A stretch of DNA of 64,000 bases from Massilia frigida (GCF_011682175.1 NZ_WHJG01000004.1:186001-250000); one strand, 5' to 3'; shown: positions 1 through 8,874, numbered from the stretch's first letter. Made by a program: numbers and translations. Notes: generated from the sequence alone by a model not told the origin.

Positions 1-153
1 TGGAGCAACGGACGCTGCACGTAAGTACAATCGTGTCATAAAGTCCAGCGCTACTCGTCTGACATGTATCTTTTTTGTAAAGATTGTCAAAGTGCTTGCT
101 GAAATGTTGCTGGTTGGTCTAGGATCGACACTTTCCTCTCATTGGAGACGTCG
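1..153. other. left-edge non-coding stretch
   Basis: No convincing coding sequence ends or starts here before the small secreted protein at 154. The DNA is AT-richer than its surroundings around 60-120 and probably holds the promoter of that gene, but I see no -35/-10 pair good enough to call. Confidence 0.4.
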
Positions 154-531
154 ATGGCTCTCAGCAGAATTCTCCCGTCGCTGGCACTGGCCTGCGGTGC
201 AGCCTCGGCGCAAGCTGCCAGCTTCGACTGCGTGGCGCCCGAGTTTCCCGATAAATCGGTGTCGAGCCAGGCCGCGCGCCGGGTGGACGACCAGGTGCGC
301 GCGTGGGAAAAGTGCTATGCCCAGTTCCGCGCCGGCCACTGGAGCATCGATGCCGCGCGCCAGAACGACGAAGTGGCGGCCGGCCTGGAACGCTGGATGA
401 CGCTCACGCGCAGCCAGGGCCGGCGCAGCAGCGCCGATGGGCCGGCCCGGATCGCACGCGACAAACGCGATAGCCAGGCCGCGCGCTTCGTCGAACAGGC
501 TCCGGTTCAATACGCGGTAGAACTGCCCTGA
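154..531 (+). CDS. small secreted protein of unknown function
   Basis: A 125-residue protein. The first 22 or so residues form a signal peptide (LPSLALACGAASAQA, cleavage near AQA/AS), so the product should be periplasmic or secreted. The mature part has two cysteines (CVAPEF and EKCYAQF) spaced for a possible disulfide, then a charged helix-rich tail. ATG at 154 is preferred over an in-frame TTG at 142 because GGAG at 144-147 sits at good spacing before it. It converges on the oxidoreductase gene with only 12 bases between stops. I do not recognise the family. Confidence 0.7.
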   Translation: MALSRILPSLALACGAASAQAASFDCVAPEFPDKSVSSQAARRVDDQVRAWEKCYAQFRAGHWSIDAARQNDEVAAGLERWMTLTRSQGRRSSADGPARIARDKRDSQAARFVEQAPVQYAVELP

Positions 532-543
532 CCCCGGGCCGGG

Positions 544-2787
544 TCAGGCCAGCGCCCGCATCTCAATCGCAATCCCCGACAGCACCGCGTTGCCCGACAG
601 GGGATCGCGCAGGTTTTCATCCAGCAGGGCGTTCAGGTTCACGCCCGGCCGCTCGGCCGCCACCCGCATCCGCGTGCCTTCCAGGTTGTGGCCCCAGCCA
701 TGCGGCAGGCTGACCACGCCCGGCATCATCTGCGCCGAGATCTCCACCTGCACTTCGATCATGCGCCCGCCATTGCGGATCTGCGCCATGGCGCCGTCGA
801 CCAGGCCGCGCCGCGCCGCATCAATCGGATGGACCAGCGCCGTGCAGCGGTAGGCGCCCTTGGCCAGCACCGGCAGGTTGTGCATCCAGCTATTGTTCGA
901 GCGTAGCTGGCGCCGGCCCACGATGACCAGGTCCGGCGCCGGCGCTTGCAGGTCGGCCGCGGCGCGCGCCAGGTCGTCGAGCAGCGCCTGCGGCGCCAGT
1001 TCGATCTTGCCCGACGGCGTGCGCAGCGCTTCCGGAATGCGGCTGCCCATCGGCCCCAGATCGATGCCCGAGGGGGCCGCCTTCAGCCGCGCCAGGGTCA
1101 GCCCGTCCGGGTTCTTTCCGAACTGGTCGCCGTAAGGGCCGCTGCGCAGCGCCAGGTCGAGCATGCGTTCGGCGCCGCGCTGGCTGCCCAGGGCCGCCAG
1201 CAGCGCGGGGGCGGCCGGTCCGGCGGCGCGCGCCACTTCCTCCTGCAGCAGCTCGTCGTCGAGCGCGTCGATATCGGCCGTCGCGCCCAGTCCCTTGGCG
1301 ATGGCGGCGATGCGCATCAGGCTTTGCCACTCGTCCGGCTGCCCGCCCGCGCGCGCCAGCACGGGCGCGCTGAAACGCGCATGGTTACGGTGCGAGAACT
1401 GGGTGAAACTGACGTCGTAGTGCGCGTCTTCCAGCGGCGAGACGCCCGGCAAAATAACGTCGGCGTGGCGCGAGGTTTCGTTGAGGTAGATATCGAGGCT
1501 GACCATGAAGTCGAGCTGGTCGAGCGCCTTGGACAGGCGCGCCCCGTTCGGCGCCGACAGTACCGGATTGGCGGCGATGGCGATCAGGGCGCGGATCTGG
1601 CCGGGGCCGGGGGTGTCGATTTCCTCGGCCAGGCAGGTCACCGGCAGCTCGCCCGACACTTCGGCCGCGCCCGAGACGCGCGAACGAAAACGCCCGCTGA
1701 CCACACCGCGCCCGATGCCCGGCGCGCCGCGCGTATTGGCGGCGAAGGCGGCCGCTTTCGGGAACATGGCGCCGCCTTCTTCATCGAGGTGCCCGGTCAG
1801 CACGTTGATGACGTCGATCAGCCACGAACACAGGGTGCCGAACTGCTGGGTGCAGGTGCCGATGCGCCCGTAGATGGCCGCGCGCGGCGTGTTGGCCAAG
1901 CTGCGCGCGAGCTGGCGCATGGTGGCCGCATCGATGCCGCAGCGCGCTGCCACCAGTTCGGGCGCGTAGCCGCGCACCGCCGCTTCGACCTGTTCCAGGC
2001 CCACCGTATGGCCGGACAGGCGCCCGAGGCGCACCAGGTTTTCGTCGAACAGCGCGTGCGCGATCCCGAGCAGGAAGAAGACGTCGGCGCCGGGCCGGAT
2101 GAAGTGATGGGCGTCGGCCACGTCGGCCGTTTCGGTGCGGCGCGGATCGACCACCACCAGCTGGCCGCCGCGCGCGCGCAAGGCCTTGGCCTTGCCGCGA
2201 AAGTCCGGCACGGTCCACAGGCTGCCGTTCGAGACCATCGGATTCGCACCCAATATCAGCAGGAAGTCGCAGCGTTCGATGTCGGGCACCGGCACCGACA
2301 GCCAGCTGCCGAACATCAGCCCGACCGACAGCATCTTGGGAACCTGGTCGACGCTCGACGCCGAATACATATTGCGCGTGCCGAGGGCTTTTGCCAGGCG
2401 CGCGAAGTACAGCATCAGGCTCATTTTGTGGGAGACCGGGTTGCCCAGTACCGTGGCCACGGCATTGGCGCCGCCGGCGGCGATGACGGGCGGCAGGCGC
2501 TTGTCGATTTCGGCGTAGGCTTCGTCCCAGGTGGCCGGCTCGAACACGCCATTGCGCTTGATGAGCGGCGTGCGCAGGCGGTCCGGATCGTCGTGCAGGT
2601 CTTTCAGGCCGATCGCCTTGGGACACAGGAAGCCGTGCGAGAACACGTCATTGGCGTCGCCGCGGATGCGCACCACCTTGTTCTCTTCGAGGTCCAGTTC
2701 AAGTCCGCAGCAGGCTTCGCAGAACGGACAAATGCGGTGCGCGCTGGTGGCGGGTGGGGTGGTAGGCAGGGTGCTGGACAAGGTCAT
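544..2787 (-). CDS. molybdopterin-containing oxidoreductase (DMSO reductase superfamily)
   Basis: About 747 residues, the normal size for a catalytic subunit of the formate dehydrogenase/BisC-type superfamily. Near the N-terminus CPFCEACC gives C-x2-C-x3-C, followed by a fourth cysteine in FLCPK, the usual 4Fe-4S set. The middle carries the molybdopterin domain (LILGANPMVSNG, VVDPRRTETAD) and the C-terminus the dinucleotide-binding domain (SLPHGWGHNLEG). There is no twin-arginine or other signal peptide, so it is probably cytoplasmic. No partner subunit or cofactor gene is adjacent, so substrate cannot be inferred. An in-frame GTG lies 15 codons upstream, but the predicted -10 element overlaps that region, which supports ATG at 2787. 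Confidence 0.85.
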   Translation of the reverse strand: MTLSSTLPTTPPATSAHRICPFCEACCGLELDLEENKVVRIRGDANDVFSHGFLCPKAIGLKDLHDDPDRLRTPLIKRNGVFEPATWDEAYAEIDKRLPPVIAAGGANAVATVLGNPVSHKMSLMLYFARLAKALGTRNMYSASSVDQVPKMLSVGLMFGSWLSVPVPDIERCDFLLILGANPMVSNGSLWTVPDFRGKAKALRARGGQLVVVDPRRTETADVADAHHFIRPGADVFFLLGIAHALFDENLVRLGRLSGHTVGLEQVEAAVRGYAPELVAARCGIDAATMRQLARSLANTPRAAIYGRIGTCTQQFGTLCSWLIDVINVLTGHLDEEGGAMFPKAAAFAANTRGAPGIGRGVVSGRFRSRVSGAAEVSGELPVTCLAEEIDTPGPGQIRALIAIAANPVLSAPNGARLSKALDQLDFMVSLDIYLNETSRHADVILPGVSPLEDAHYDVSFTQFSHRNHARFSAPVLARAGGQPDEWQSLMRIAAIAKGLGATADIDALDDELLQEEVARAAGPAAPALLAALGSQRGAERMLDLALRSGPYGDQFGKNPDGLTLARLKAAPSGIDLGPMGSRIPEALRTPSGKIELAPQALLDDLARAAADLQAPAPDLVIVGRRQLRSNNSWMHNLPVLAKGAYRCTALVHPIDAARRGLVDGAMAQIRNGGRMIEVQVEISAQMMPGVVSLPHGWGHNLEGTRMRVAAERPGVNLNALLDENLRDPLSGNAVLSGIAIEMRALA

Positions 2788-2821
2788 GGGAGCGCTTTCC
2801 AAAAAATCGAACGGTCGTGCG

Positions 2822-2850
2822 ATTGTGTGCACTTAGTGCCCAACTGTCAA
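2822..2850 (-). promoter_or_regulatory. sigma-70-type promoter of the molybdopterin oxidoreductase, with palindrome in the spacer
   Basis: On the minus strand TTGACA (2845-2850) is followed after exactly 17 bases by CACAAT (2822-2827). A small palindrome GCAC-TAA-GTGC fills most of the spacer and could be an operator. Transcription would begin near 2815, leaving a leader of about 28 bases before ATG 2787. Confidence 0.6.
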
Positions 2851-2906
2851 CCGGAATGTCGGGCACGGGTGTATGCTATTGAGCAACAACAACCGTAGGG
2901 GAAATC

Positions 2907-3239
2907 ATGAAAATCACATCGCTCATCGGCTGCGCAACGATGGCCGTGGCGCTGGCCGCGCTGGCTGGCTGCCACAAGGACGAGCAGGGCATGGGACCGG
3001 CGCAGAAGGCCGGCGCCAAACTCGACAAGGCCGGCGACACCGTCGGCGACAATCTCAAGGCCAACGTCGACAAGGCCGAAGAGGCGGGCAAGAAGATCAC
3101 CGATGCGGCCAAGGCGACCGGCGACAAGATCAACGAGGCGACCCAGGACGCCAGCAAGGGCCTGAATCAGGCGACCGAGAATGTCGGCAAGAAGGTGGAA
3201 GAAGCGGGCGAAAAGATCCAGGAAGCGGCGCGCAAATAA
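2907..3239 (+). CDS. LEA-like repeat lipoprotein
   Basis: A 110-residue protein with a signal peptide ending in the lipobox LAGC (Cys at about 22), so a lipoprotein anchored in an envelope membrane. The mature part is almost free of aromatic residues and consists of amphipathic 11-mer-like repeats rich in Lys, Asp, Glu and Ala (AKLDKAGDTVGDN, DKAEEAGKKITDAAK, ENVGKKVEEAGEKI), like late-embryogenesis-abundant or apolipoprotein-type helices. AGGGGAAATC precedes ATG 2907. Such proteins are often linked to desiccation or envelope stress, but the role here is inference. Confidence 0.75.
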   Translation: MKITSLIGCATMAVALAALAGCHKDEQGMGPAQKAGAKLDKAGDTVGDNLKANVDKAEEAGKKITDAAKATGDKINEATQDASKGLNQATENVGKKVEEAGEKIQEAARK

Positions 3240-3245
3240 CAGCGG

Positions 3246-4049
3246 TCAGCCGTGGCCGCGCGCCGGCTCCAGCGGCGCCCGCACGGCCATGGCGCGCCAG
3301 TCGTCGACCGCCTCCGGGCTCACCACCAGCGCCACCATGTTCGGAAAGCGCTCCAGCATCCGGTCCAGCCACGGCATGTCCTGCATCACCTGATCGATGC
3401 CGGGCCGCGCCGGCTCGCGCAAGCGTGCCAGCACCCGGCGCCGCCGCGCCAGTGCCGGATGGCGCTGGGCGTTGAACAGCGCCAGTTCGGCCACGGCGCG
3501 GTCGACCAGCACGCCGGCCGCGCCGAAGCGCAGCAGCCGGCTTCTGTCGCCGGCCCAGTCGAACAGGCTGGCCGCCACCGGCAGCAGCGTTTCGTGGCCC
3601 GGCTTCCAGCCCGCAGCCAGCAGGTGTGTCATGACTTCCTCGAACAGGGTGCGCGCGCAGACATTGACCATGGCCTCGCCGTCGAGGATGCGTTCCAGCT
3701 CGCGCCGCCAGGAGGCGTCGTCGCCGGCCACGTGCGCCTGCGTCAGGCGCGGCAGCGCCGCGCCATACTGTGCGATGGCCAGGTCGCACAGGTGCTGCGG
3801 GTCGCTGCGGTCCAGGTCGGGCTGCAAGGGCTGCTTGCCGCTGGCGGCGGACACCGGCATGAGCCGCTCGGCCGCCTGCGCCGCCCACGCCAGCGCCATT
3901 TCGTAGGCTTCGCGAAGGTACTGGAAGCCGGCGGCGTCGCCTTCCTGGTCGATCTGTTTGAGTTCGCGCGCGTAGGCGCGCCGCACCGCGCGCGTGTCGG
4001 CGTCCTGGCACAGGCCCAGCCGGGAAAAACAGGGATGGGTGTGGGGCAT
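3246..4049 (-). CDS. J-domain-like protein lacking HPD
   Basis: A 267-residue soluble protein. Residues 8-50 (FSRLGLCQDADTRAVRRAYA, then ELKQ and YLREAYE) have the helix pattern of a DnaJ J domain, but the HPD tripeptide that stimulates Hsp70 is absent. The rest is helical, rich in Ala and Arg and unassigned. Its start lies one base beyond the stop of the diguanylate cyclase gene (ACTGA-C-ATG arrangement), so the two are probably cotranscribed. It may be a scaffold or degenerate co-chaperone; function unknown. Confidence 0.7.
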   Translation of the reverse strand: MPHTHPCFSRLGLCQDADTRAVRRAYARELKQIDQEGDAAGFQYLREAYEMALAWAAQAAERLMPVSAASGKQPLQPDLDRSDPQHLCDLAIAQYGAALPRLTQAHVAGDDASWRRELERILDGEAMVNVCARTLFEEVMTHLLAAGWKPGHETLLPVAASLFDWAGDRSRLLRFGAAGVLVDRAVAELALFNAQRHPALARRRRVLARLREPARPGIDQVMQDMPWLDRMLERFPNMVALVVSPEAVDDWRAMAVRAPLEPARGHG

Positions 4050-4050
4050 G

Positions 4051-6141
4051 TCAGACGATGGTCAGCTTGGGCGGCGCGGGCGGGTTCTTGCTTTCCGGCC
4101 AGGTGCCCAGCACGATCGACATGTCGACGTAGCCGGCGCCCCAGGCGCGTTCCAGGTCTTGCTCGATGTCTTCCATCGTGGTCTGCTCGAAGTTGGCGAA
4201 GCCGCGCACGCCGTAGGCGCGGTTGCGCCCGTGCGCCTTGGCCAGGTACAGCGCCATGTCGACCAGGTTGACCGCGCGCTCCCACGGCAGCGGATTCGTG
4301 CCCGGCACCAGCGGGAAGGGCGCGAAGCCGATCGAGACGTTCACCGACAGCTTCTTGTCCTGGTAGTCGATGCTCTGGTTCGAGATGCCGGTCAGCAGGC
4401 GGCGCGCGATTTCCTCGACGCCGCTGCGCGGGATGGCCGGCAGGAAGGCGAGGAATTCTTCGCCGCCCCAGCGCACGATCATGTCGGTTTCGCGCAGGAT
4501 CTCGCGCAGGCTTTCGGCGATCATCTTGAGCACGGCGTCGCCGGCGGCGTGGCCGTGGCCATCGTTGACGTGCTTGAAGTGGTCGACGTCGAGCAGGAAC
4601 AGGGCGCCCACGATTTCTTCGCCCGAGGTGCCGGCGCCGCGTTTTTCCACCTGCAGGTGGGTGCGCATGAATTCCTGGAAGTGGCGCCGGTTGTACAAGC
4701 CGGTCAGCGGGTCGCGCGAACTTTGCTGCTTCAGTTCCAGGTTCTTCACCTTGAGCTGGGCATTCGCATGGCGCACCTTGCGGTACAGGATGCCGACCAC
4801 CAGCGCGGCCAGTGCAAACACCACCGCCAGCAGCCACCACACGCGCTGCTGCAGGCGGCGGTTGTCGATTTCGGTCGACTTGAGCTGGTTCTCGCGGCTT
4901 AAGAGTTCGATCTGGCGCTGCTTCTTTTCGGTGTCGTATTTTTCCTGCAGCTCCAGCGTGGCTTTCTGGCGCCGTTTTTCAAACAGTTCGTTCGACAGCG
5001 CCCGCTCGCGGTGGTAGGCCCTGACCGCGCCCGCCATGTCGCCGGCGCGTTCGAGCGCGGCGCCGTATTCCATCAGCACTTCCTGCAGTTCCGGCTTGTC
5101 GCCGACTTTTTCGTACCACGCCAGGCCCAGCTCGAAATGGCGCTTTCCCTCGGCCAGGCTGCCCAGGCCGAGGTAGGCCTGGCCCAGGTTCAGGTGCGCG
5201 GTCGCTGCGGTGCTCTCGTCGTTCAGGCTGCGCGCCGCCTGCAAGGCCTGGTTTGCGTAGGTCAGGGTGCGCGCGTAATCGCGCTGCTTGAGGTAACTGT
5301 CCGACAGGTTCACCAGGGTCCCGGCGATCATCGCCTCGGCGCCGATCTGGCGCTCGTACGCCAGCCCGGCGAGCAGGGCGCGCAGGCCGCGCTGCGGCTG
5401 GTTGGTTTCGACCGCCAGGCCGTATTCGGTATCCTTCAGGGTCGCCAGGCGGCCCGGCGAATTGGTCTGCTCGGCCAGCGCGGTCGCTTCTTCGAGGGCC
5501 TCGAAGCCCTTGTCGTGTTCATTCAGTTGACCGTACAGGAAGGCCAGCGCGTTGAGCGCCTGGACTTTCGGAATCGGCTGGCCGTACTGGCGCGCCAGGG
5601 TCAGCGCGGTCTGCATCTTGGCCATCGCCGCCGGAAAATTGCCGTCTTCGGAGTAGGCCTGGCCCGAGGTGATGGCCGCCTGCACGCGCAGCGCCAGGTC
5701 GTCGGTGGTGTTGGCGATCTTTTCGCCTTCCCACGCCAGCTGGTGCGACAGGGCCAGCTGGTCCATGCGCGAGACGACGTACGCCTTGGTCAGCAAGCCT
5801 TTGGCGCTGACCACATTGTCTTTCTTGTCGCGCCCGAACGCGATCAGTTCTTCGGCCGCAGCCAGCGATTCAGGCACCTTGTTCATGCCGCGCAGGGCCA
5901 GGCATAGCTGGACCAGGAAGTCGGCCTTGGTGCGCATCGGGGCCGCGCGCGCCTCGCTCTCGATCTGGCGCAGCGCGGCGAGCGCCTTGGGCGGCACGTA
6001 GCGGTTCATCTCGCGGATCTCGACCAGGCGCGCATCGAGCACCGGGTGCTGGGCATGCGCCAGACCCGACCCCAGGCATAGCGATGCCAGCAGCACGCGG
6101 ACCTTGCGGCCATGCGAGGTGTCTGATAAACCTGCCAACAT
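4051..6141 (-). CDS. membrane diguanylate cyclase with periplasmic TPR sensor
   Basis: A 696-residue protein: signal peptide (VLLASLCLGSGLAHA), a long helical TPR-like region to about residue 390, a coiled coil, one membrane segment near residues 424-444 (WWLLAVVFALAALVVGIL), then a GGDEF domain. The active site reads GGEEF (about residue 556), and RETD sits five residues upstream as a canonical inhibitory I-site, so an active, product-inhibited cyclic-di-GMP synthase is expected. ATG 6141 with AAGGA at good spacing is chosen over GTG 6144. A -10-like TATAAT (6194-6199) lies upstream. The TPR part should face the periplasm and sense a protein or peptide partner. Confidence 0.9.
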   Translation of the reverse strand: MLAGLSDTSHGRKVRVLLASLCLGSGLAHAQHPVLDARLVEIREMNRYVPPKALAALRQIESEARAAPMRTKADFLVQLCLALRGMNKVPESLAAAEELIAFGRDKKDNVVSAKGLLTKAYVVSRMDQLALSHQLAWEGEKIANTTDDLALRVQAAITSGQAYSEDGNFPAAMAKMQTALTLARQYGQPIPKVQALNALAFLYGQLNEHDKGFEALEEATALAEQTNSPGRLATLKDTEYGLAVETNQPQRGLRALLAGLAYERQIGAEAMIAGTLVNLSDSYLKQRDYARTLTYANQALQAARSLNDESTAATAHLNLGQAYLGLGSLAEGKRHFELGLAWYEKVGDKPELQEVLMEYGAALERAGDMAGAVRAYHRERALSNELFEKRRQKATLELQEKYDTEKKQRQIELLSRENQLKSTEIDNRRLQQRVWWLLAVVFALAALVVGILYRKVRHANAQLKVKNLELKQQSSRDPLTGLYNRRHFQEFMRTHLQVEKRGAGTSGEEIVGALFLLDVDHFKHVNDGHGHAAGDAVLKMIAESLREILRETDMIVRWGGEEFLAFLPAIPRSGVEEIARRLLTGISNQSIDYQDKKLSVNVSIGFAPFPLVPGTNPLPWERAVNLVDMALYLAKAHGRNRAYGVRGFANFEQTTMEDIEQDLERAWGAGYVDMSIVLGTWPESKNPPAPPKLTIV

Positions 6142-6193
6142 CACGTTCCTTAATGTGAAAAGCGCTGTTTTCCGGAGGGGAAAACTGCAATCA

Positions 6194-6199
6194 ATTATA
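6194..6199 (-). promoter_or_regulatory. candidate -10 element of the diguanylate cyclase gene
   Basis: TATAAT on the minus strand, about 50 bases upstream of ATG 6141. No good -35 hexamer is seen at 16-18 bases. A small hairpin (GTTTTCC...GGAAAAC, 6167-6185) would fall in the leader. Confidence 0.35.
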
Positions 6200-6389
6200 T
6201 TCTTGTTGCAGTCTGGAAAGTCCTAGTTGCACTCAGATTGTGCCTCTAAATGCACATTTTTGTGGCAGGCGCGTGCGTTTCGATGCCGCTTTGGCATGGA
6301 AGTGTTGGTGCCATACGACGCCATCGCGGCACTTGAGGACCCCGATCTTGCCGCCCGTCGCATTTGCGAGCCGGCGCCGTGCGCTTCCC

Positions 6390-6431
6390 TTATATTTCCT
6401 GCAAGCCCATCAATAATGTCAGGAAATACAA
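6390..6431 (+). promoter_or_regulatory. inverted repeat overlapping the ribosome-binding site of the ABC ATPase gene
   Basis: TTATATTTCCTG (6390-6401) pairs with CAGGAAATACAA (6420-6431) at 11 of 12 positions, loop 18 bases. The right arm contains the Shine-Dalgarno AGGA and the A of the start codon. It can be an operator in DNA or a hairpin hiding the ribosome-binding site in RNA. Confidence 0.45.
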
Positions 6432-7297
6432 TGCTTGAGCTATGCAATGTGGTCAAAACATTTGGCAAGGATGTCCGCGCGGTGGACGGCGTGAGCCTGA
6501 CGCTCGGGCCTGGCGTGGTCGGCCTGATCGGCCACAATGGCGCCGGCAAGACCACCCTGATGCAGATGATCGCCACCCTCACGCGCCCCAGCAGCGGCCG
6601 GATCCTGTTCGACGGCGTCGATATCGCCGCCCGGCCGCAGGACATCCGGCGCCGGCTCGGCTACCTGCCGCAGGATTTCGGGGTCTATCCGAACCTGTCC
6701 GCGCTCGAATTCATGCAGTATTTCGCCGCCCTCAAGGGCGTGCGCGACCCGGCCCGCATCCGCTATCTGCTCGAACTGGTCAACCTGCACGAGCAGGCCA
6801 GGCGGCCGGCGGCCTCGTTCTCGGGCGGGATGCGGCGCCGCCTCGGCATCGCCCAGGCCTTGCTGAACGACCCCGACATCCTGATCGTCGACGAGCCGAC
6901 CGCCGGCCTCGATCCGGAGGAGCGCCTGCGCTTTCGCAACCTGCTCGGCGAACTCGGATTCGACAAGCTGGTGATCATGTCGACCCACATCGTGTCCGAC
7001 GTCGAGAGCATCGCCGGCCAGCTGGCCACCATGGATGCCGGCAAACTGATCGCCTGCGAGATGCCGCGCGTGATCCTCGACCGGGCGCGCGGACGCATCT
7101 GGTCGGCCAAGGTGGGCGCGGCCGAATACGAGCAGTTGCGCAAGCGGGTCAGCGTGCTGCATGCGCAGCGCGAAGGCGAGCATGTGGCGCTGCGCATGGT
7201 CCATGCTGCTTCGCCCTGCGATGGGGCGCGCGTGGCCGAACCGACCCTCGAAGAAGCACTGATGGCGCAGCGCCACGCGCTCAGGGAGGCCGCATGA
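6431..7297 (+). CDS. ABC transporter ATP-binding protein (ABC-2 type)
   Basis: A 288-residue nucleotide-binding protein with Walker A GHNGAGKTTL, signature FSGGMRRR, Walker B ILIVDEPTAGLDPEE and a His switch (MSTHIVSDVES). It resembles the ATPases of ABC-2 type exporters and drives the permease that follows with an ATGA stop/start overlap at 7294-7297. The start at 6431 has AGGA six bases upstream; a longer reading frame reaches back to 6227 but has no conserved sequence. Substrate unknown. Confidence 0.88.
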   Translation: MLELCNVVKTFGKDVRAVDGVSLTLGPGVVGLIGHNGAGKTTLMQMIATLTRPSSGRILFDGVDIAARPQDIRRRLGYLPQDFGVYPNLSALEFMQYFAALKGVRDPARIRYLLELVNLHEQARRPAASFSGGMRRRLGIAQALLNDPDILIVDEPTAGLDPEERLRFRNLLGELGFDKLVIMSTHIVSDVESIAGQLATMDAGKLIACEMPRVILDRARGRIWSAKVGAAEYEQLRKRVSVLHAQREGEHVALRMVHAASPCDGARVAEPTLEEALMAQRHALREAA

Positions 7298-8874
7298 AGC
7301 GGCACGTGCTCAGGGCGCTGGCGCTGGCCGAAGTGCGCCTGCGCATGCGGCGCGCCTCCACCATGGTCGCGCTGCTGGCAGTGGTGGCCCTCTGCTGGGC
7401 GATGATCGCCGATCCGGCCGGCGGCGAAGCGCTGCTGGTCTTTAACAAGGCGCGCGTGCTTTACACCAGTTCCGCACTGGCGCTGGGCAGCGCCACGCTG
7501 GGCGCCGTGCTGTTCGGACTGGGCGGTTTTTACCTGGTACGCGGGCGCATGAGCGAAGACCTGCGCAGCGGGGTCGGCGGCGTGATCGGCGCCACGCCGG
7601 TCGCCAGCGGCGTGTTCCTGGCGGGACGCTGGCTGGGCTGCGTGGCGTACCTGGGCGCGCTGGTGGCCGCCTTCATGCTCACCATGCTGGTACTGCACGC
7701 GCTGCGCGGCGAAGGCCCGCTCGAGCCGCTGGTCTACCTGCAAACCTATGCGCTGTTGCTGCTGCCGATGGTGTTTTTCGCGGCCAGCTGCGCCATCCTG
7801 TTCGACAGCTGGGCGCCGCTGATGGGCAAGGGCGGCGACCTGCTGTTCTTCCTGCTGTGGGTGGCCCAGCTGGCGCTGATGACGCAGGCCGGGAGCAGCG
7901 AACTGCCGGCGCTGATGGTGTTCGATTTTTCGGGACTGGCGGCGGCGGTGGCGACGGTCCAGGGCTTTGTCAGCGGCGCCAATTTTGCCATCGGTTCCAG
8001 CAAGTTCGATCCGGCCGTGGCGCCCGTGATCCTGCCGTCGCTGCTGTGGAGCGCGCGCATGATGGCGTTGCGCGGCGCCTCAGGCCTGATCGCGATCCTG
8101 CCGCTGCTGCCCGCGTGGTGGCTGTTCCACCGCTATTCGCCGGACCGGGTCAAGCCCGGCCGCGCGCGCGTGCGCCGCTCGCCGCTGGCGCTGCTCAACG
8201 CCGCCCTGCGTCCCCTGGCCGCGCTGGCCGCGCCGCTGCTTGGCCTGGCCGCGCACCTGCCCGGCGTGGCCGGCCAGGTGCTGGCCGATATCGCCCTGAC
8301 CTTCATCATCGCCCCGTCCGCGCTGCTGGCGGTGCTGCTGTGCGCGGGGGGCGCCATGCTGGCACCGGCGGCCGCGCTGCCCGCAGTGCTGCTGGCCGGG
8401 GTGGCGTGCTGGGGCATCCTGGTAAGTGACATGAGCACGCGCGACTTTGGCGCCGACACCGAGGATTTGACCGGTGTGGTCAGCGGCGGCGTGGCGCGCC
8501 GCTACCTGCGCCAGTACGCGGCCAGCGTGCTGCTCGGGCTGATGTTCACGGGGGCGGTCGCGCTGCGCTGGTCGCTGGCGCAGCCGCTGCGCGCGCTGGC
8601 GCAGCCGCTGCGCGCGCTGGCGCTGGTGAGCGGCGTGGCCTGCCTGGCGGCGCTGGCCAGCCTGTTCGGCCGATGCAGCCGCAGCGCGCGCCTGTTCCTG
8701 TCGCTGTTCCTGTTCGGGTTGTACGTGGCGCTGAACGCGACCAGGGCGCCGCTGCTCGATGCCGTCGGTTTCAACGGCGCGGCCAACCTGCATTCGCTCG
8801 GCATGTATGCGCTGGTGGGGGCGCTGGCGCTGGCGGGCGGCTACCTGTGGAACGCCAGCCGCCCGCAGCGCTAG
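7294..8874 (+). CDS. ABC-2 type transporter permease
   Basis: A 526-residue, strongly hydrophobic protein with roughly twelve membrane segments (for example VALLAVVALCWAMI near the N-terminus and LFLSLFLFGLYVAL near the C-terminus), partner of the preceding ATPase. Its start overlaps the ATPase stop. A perfect 21-bp tandem duplication (8578-8619) repeats the peptide AQPLRAL just after a membrane segment. Its stop codon overlaps the convergent stop of the MdlB-like gene. Substrate cannot be told from sequence. Confidence 0.82.
   Translation: MKRHVLRALALAEVRLRMRRASTMVALLAVVALCWAMIADPAGGEALLVFNKARVLYTSSALALGSATLGAVLFGLGGFYLVRGRMSEDLRSGVGGVIGATPVASGVFLAGRWLGCVAYLGALVAAFMLTMLVLHALRGEGPLEPLVYLQTYALLLLPMVFFAASCAILFDSWAPLMGKGGDLLFFLLWVAQLALMTQAGSSELPALMVFDFSGLAAAVATVQGFVSGANFAIGSSKFDPAVAPVILPSLLWSARMMALRGASGLIAILPLLPAWWLFHRYSPDRVKPGRARVRRSPLALLNAALRPLAALAAPLLGLAAHLPGVAGQVLADIALTFIIAPSALLAVLLCAGGAMLAPAAALPAVLLAGVACWGILVSDMSTRDFGADTEDLTGVVSGGVARRYLRQYAASVLLGLMFTGAVALRWSLAQPLRALAQPLRALALVSGVACLAALASLFGRCSRSARLFLSLFLFGLYVALNATRAPLLDAVGFNGAANLHSLGMYALVGALALAGGYLWNASRPQR
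8578..8619 (+). repeat. perfect 21-bp tandem duplication inside the permease gene
   Basis: Units 8578-8598 and 8599-8619 are identical and in frame, adding one extra copy of the heptapeptide AQPLRAL. A recent slip-duplication is likely. Confidence 0.9.

Noticed and set aside
946-2898. Long open frame on the plus strand opposite the molybdopterin oxidoreductase
   Set aside because: Its protein is a high-Arg/Gln/His/Gly shadow with no domain, while the minus-strand frame has iron-sulfur and molybdopterin motifs.
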